NCBI GenBank assembly: GCA_010356995.1
Contig: ML996691.1
Location: 1,030,211-1,094,210, forward strand
From: Trichodelitschia bisporula
Lineage: Eukaryota > Ascomycota > Dothideomycetes > Phaeotrichales > Phaeotrichaceae
Direction: 5' to 3'
Length of the DNA: 64,000 nt
Positions within the stretch are counted from its first letter, which is position 1, and each line of letters begins with the position of its first letter. Positions 59,601 to 64,000 of this stretch are shown here, in pieces. The notes below the pieces were generated by a model. That model did not search any database. It had not been told where the DNA came from and saw only the letters and a list, made by a program, of their open reading frames with translations. A program made the translations under genes and the position numbers.

Positions 59601-62600
59601 CCGCCGTGCGCTCTTGCGCAATCCCTCATCCCGTCGGCAGCTAGGCCTATCACTGCCCAAGGAACGCAAGCACCATCGGCCCGCTCGCAAGCGGGAGCGC
59701 CCAGGCGCTGCCTGCCGACGGCAACCCCGTGCTTGCATAATAATGTCTCATGCTTACTTTTGACCGCTGCACCTGAACCCTTCACTGCAAGCTGGGTCGG
59801 CGGTCGCGGATTCCGCTCGTTGCTGGCGGTTTGCTCCCGGTTGATCTCTTCCCGTTTTCGTGCTTCCATTGCGCATATGGGGACAAACGTGCGAGGATAC
59901 CCGGTTTGGGGTAAGCTCCTAGCTTCCATCTGGCTGACACACGCGCAACGACGTAACGCTTTCAGCTACGTTTTCCGTGTCTCAGACAAGCCCTCTGGGG
60001 ACATGTTTTGCTACCACATCAGGATGCGGAGACACTGAATATCCGAGCACCCACTAAACTTCGTCGAACGCCGCAACCCACGTGGGCAAGCCTTCTCGAG
60101 CCGCGAATTAGCGAAAACTATATCCTAACCTGAAGGCGTTCGTGCATTCCAATAGCCGAACTGCAAGCAGTCAGAGCATTCTTGCATCCTTTCATTGCAT
60201 TATCTCCTGCAGCTGGCTGCTGCCCGCCGCATATTGACTGGATATCAAGTCTTTAGAGGCATGCTGCACGCCAGGTGCTTAGAACTTGGCTTCAGCCATT
60301 TTGATGCTTTTCTCTTTTTTTTCCTTGTTCCCTTATCAAGATATCTTCAGCTCTTGTCCCCCCATGGGAAAGGACGAAGATCAACCCCAGAAGTACGGCG
60401 TTCTCCAGATCATTGTTTGATAATGAGCATGTTATCTTCAGTCTCAGTTCCACAATCGTATCGCGGCATTGCGGCTGTGCGGCATGGTCGTCTTACCGTT
60501 GAGGTTGGTCCTCTGAGCGCAGACCGCATGTCTCAGGGCGGAGCACCACTATTACGGAGTACCTAGAGCGAAAAGGAGAGAGGATTATGAGGGTACCCGC
60601 TTTTTCTCTTGGTTCTCCACACGGCGGCAGGTCACGTTTCGGGATTGGCTCGGTATGTCCAACTTCCAACCTCCAGCGTTTGATTCTGCGCCATCTTCAA
60701 TATTTTGAACAGGAGCCCATCGTTCTTGGTCGAACACTTGCTAAACTAGTGGCTGATACCTTTATAGTGAACCCACCCTTCCCCAACCTTTACGGATGGC
60801 ACTCCCTTCAGCTCAATTCCCCACGCTGAGCCTCCAAGTTCACAAAGAAAAAGGAAGCATAACCGCCCCTGCTCAATCAAAACCTGCATCTCGATCCTGC
60901 GTCTCGCCGGCATCTCATGAAGCCACCAGTCCTCAACACCGCACAGTTCACCGCCCGCCTCGATCCTTCGCCTGTCGCAACCGTATTTGACAGCCGAGCC
61001 CTGCGAAGGGCTCCAACCGCGCCTAGAGCCGCCGCCTGCACGTCACTCTTGCGGATCACATGCGGAAGACGCTCGGTCGCGGTGTAAATCTCCCATTGTG
61101 CATGAGGCTGCGCCGCGCAGCAGCTCGCGCTTTGTCGACCGACACTCATGTCGGTATCGGACAGATGCGCGCCCGGTGTGATCTGCTCCCTTCATCCTGC
61201 CGCGGCGAATGCGCGCGGATGCAGACTGCATGATATTGCCCCCGCCGACCCGGGGCGCCCCGGCCTCCTGGATACCTGTCCCGCAGCCAGTGCCATGGGT
61301 TAGCGGGAGGCGGACGCACCCGATGCGCCACGGTGTGACGGTGGGCGGGTGCTTTGTGACGATCTATTTTGAAGTGAGGCTGCTTCCACGATGCTGTCCT
61401 TGCCTCATCTTCCCCAGCCAACCATGTGTTGGGGGGAGAGTTGCCCTTCTCAGAGGAAGGTAACGGGTTGTTCGCTTTCTTTTGGGGGGAACCGTTTTTG
61501 CGGCTCGGCTGGTCTTGCATGGCTTGGTTTATTGTCCGTCGTGGACACTTAGGGTGTTTTGGGGCAAGGCTGCCCAGCAGGACCCTGGGGCGCTGGGGGA
61601 TCGCCACATGGTGATATTGACAGATTTGACGGGTGGACGTTGGGATTGGTTCCGCTTGTTTTGCGTCACTTGAGCACAGATAGCTTCACCGCGGAACGCT
61701 TTTCTGCAATCTGCATCCTGCGGAACGAAAAAGCGCTGGAAGGGGTGGCTGGCTGCGCTTGGGATATGGGAAGGGGTTGGATGAGGAGTGTCGTGTTTTG
61801 CGTGCTGTGCTTTTGTCGCGGACTGACCGAATTTCTGCGACGCGGCTTTCGAGGAAGTTGATTGGGGAGCCGACCTCTCGAGGCTGGGATGATGCTCTTT
61901 GACGCGCAGCACAAGCGCAGGCAAATTCCTTAGCCACGAGATGGCGGTGAGGTCCAGCTGAGCTACAACAGTACTCGAGGAACAGCTTGGTGTAACCTCG
62001 GGCGTCTCCGTCATGAGGCATGAAGTCTGCCTCGAGAGAGCCGAATTAGGCCCACGACTGCAACCCAGAGGACCATTCAGACTTCACGAACGCTAACACC
62101 GCAGGCTACGTATAGAATATGTGCATGTACAGTACCGTCTTCACGCCATGCCACGAGGACTTCGATTCCCCGCTCCGAGCTCTCCGTCAGGAATCCGAAC
62201 CGCCCTCCTAATTTCCACTCCCCCGCCTTTTCTCGTACACCCATCCGCCGACATCATTACCCCATCCCCATTCGCGTAAGAGCCAGCCTACCGTATGCCG
62301 CGATACCGCGGCTGCGTCAAACCACGCGGCAGCACCAGCAGCCACGCCGCACCACGCCCCACCTCGGATTTCGAGCTGCATAAGCGTCACCACGTGGAGG
62401 CAGCGCGGGCGTGTTACCGAAAGCGGTCGTCGCATCAGCGGCCAAATCAGTCATACGAAAGCACAACAACTGCATGCATCAGCTTCGGCACTGAGCAAGA
62501 CGACCCTCGTATACAGTCGGTCGAAGCCGGCATGCGGATAGTAGGGATAGCCAATGATGGGGTGCGATGAAGCTTCTGAGCCCTAGAGGCGCGGGTCTGG

Positions 62601-64000
62601 CCGCGTGAATGGGCTGAGCGCGGCATCAGAGGATAGGACGAAACTAGGCCTGGCTATGGTTGATCGTGATTGATCCTTGGCGCTAATGTTGACACGCTCT
62701 TGGCGGTCATTTACGTGGTTATCAAATGCGATGGGTGATGTAGTTGATTGATCGTTATTGAGTTGTGACGTAATGGTGGAATACTAGTTGTATTATATAT
62801 ATAACGAGGAGATTATTGGTGCTTGGCACGGTAATAGTCCTAAATAGTCAGTTGTGGCGTTTATTACAGTTTTGTTACTTGAGCATTAAGAGTCAACATA
62901 GGATTTTGATTGACCGTCGTCACCTACAATTTTTTTGGTGATGGATCAATAAAAGATAAATGACCTGAAAACCCCAGGCCTAAACGAAACGGACGCCGCA
63001 GTCTCGGCTGAACGTGTGTTCCGCAGATAGGGAGTTTGTCGACGGGAATCGGGTCACGAGCTCTCTACCTCCGTAAGTTGGGCAGTGGGCACGCTGGCCA
63101 GGATGGGAGGTGGTACGGGTTAGGCGGAGATGCGAAGATGGGGAGGGGATCTGGCCGATCGTCGTTTTTTTGTCCGCGCGATAGGCGAGCAGCAGAGGGC
63201 CGTTAGGTGGGACCGATGGCGGGTTCTGGAAGCGCAGCACGGAATGGGCGATACGACTGCTTCGTGCTTCCTAGAGGGGAAGGGGCATGCGATGTAACGT
63301 CGCTCCAGCGCGGAAGGCGGCGGCAACGGGGTACGGCGATGCTTGCCTGAGCGCGGCGATTTCGAGCGGTTAGGTTAGGGAGGCGAAGAGTGGTGTGGGA
63401 TGGTGGGCTCTTGCTTGTTTGACGCGCTCGTCGTGTTTTGCCTTTCGCTTCTTGCTTCGTGGGGTCTGCTTCCCGCTCCTCGTCGTCGCCGATTACCGGC
63501 TTCGGCGGTTTGTGATTAGCCATCACGCGAAGCAGGTTACGGAGAGAAGGGGAATGACACCGCCGCGCCGGAAAGAGTCGGTCTCGTCGGCTCGCACCGC
63601 GTTCATTCTCCGTGAGGTGGTACTGCGAGGGAGGGCCGTCCCGCCCGCTCTTTGGTCCGCTCAATCACGTCGTGAGCGGGCATGCGGGGACTTGTCGCAA
63701 CGATGCTTTGGCGAGTGTGGCCAGGGATGGTGGAGGACAGGGGACGTCTGTGTTGCTTTTTGGTGCCTTCCGAGGCCGCACCGAAAGAGTGGTCGGGGAT
63801 GCACGGCGCGCGCTCGTCACATTTTTGCGGCAGGTGAGGGTGGTTGTGGGACGAGGGGCATTCCTGGTGATGGGCCTTTGCCGCAATGGGGCGTTCCACG
63901 TGTGACGTGATGTTGGAGGAGGGTGGGCGGTTTTTGCTGATCCTGGACTGGTGATGAGGGGAGACATCAATGGATGAGCCAAGATGTGTCTGGGGTGATT
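53611..64000. other. Gene desert upstream of the zinc-cluster regulator
   Basis: More than 10 kb without a gene I can support; it continues past the window. Open frames reach about 175 aa but all lack family resemblance, and opposite strands are equally open. The first 1 kb (53620-54600) is G-rich on plus (pyrimidine-rich on the regulator's own strand) and looks like its long 5' leader. A GTAAGC donor on minus near 54624 may start a leader intron. Small features: a TACCG triplet repeat (55174-55192), a twice-repeated GGGAGAGAGCGAA (about 54947-54973), and an AT-rich patch at 62680-62960. The rest is ordinary-composition non-coding sequence to my eye. Confidence 0.5.

Overview
This is nuclear DNA of a filamentous ascomycete (Pezizomycotina). 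The evidence is single-copy fungal housekeeping genes broken by short GT-AG introns, mostly 43-60 nt with CTAAC-like branch sites, plus a CAP20-type perilipin and a Zn2Cys6 regulator, which are typical of this group. Dothideomycetes is my guess, but nothing here proves it. Both strands are used. Neighbouring genes look functionally unrelated and I see no operon or biosynthetic cluster.

Layout. 0-6 kb: ubiquitin-conjugating enzyme (Ubc4/5 type, +), non-canonical poly(A) polymerase (-) and a DENND6-type DENN protein (+). 6-16 kb: a 73-aa conserved-looking small protein (-), then trehalose-6-phosphate phosphatase TPS2 (-) divergent from VAC14 (+). 16-20.4 kb: an accessory-looking island with no intact recognisable gene. 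It holds several degenerate direct repeats, a near-perfect 111-bp inverted repeat that would fold as a long hairpin, and a decayed DUF7587-like gene. 20.5-33.2 kb: a dense block with a polyQ Snf11-like protein (+), MAD1 (-), an unknown coiled-coil protein (-), a PQ-loop membrane protein (-), BFR1 (+), an unknown 154-aa protein (-) and a stomatin/SPFH protein (-). 35.3-41.5 kb: a 25-bp minisatellite just upstream of a predicted GPI-anchored surface protein (+), a flavin monooxygenase (-), and a THP1/PCID2-like PCI protein of TREX-2 (+). 45.4-47.4 kb: CAP20 perilipin (+) and an intron-containing tRNA-His (-). 49.7-53.6 kb: a large Zn2Cys6 transcription factor (-). From 53.6 kb to the window end, more than 10 kb, I find no convincing gene.

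Functional themes: protein turnover and RNA handling (Ubc4/5, poly(A) polymerase, BFR1, TREX-2), endosome/vacuole membrane identity (DENND6, VAC14, PQ-loop, SPFH), storage and stress metabolism (TPS2, CAP20), cell division (MAD1) and transcription (Snf11-like, Zn2Cys6). Intron positions were set by hand from GT-AG signals, reading-frame phase and family resemblance. For each spliced gene in the feature list the exon lengths sum to a multiple of three. No transposon with recognisable coding sequence, no CRISPR array and no rRNA were seen.
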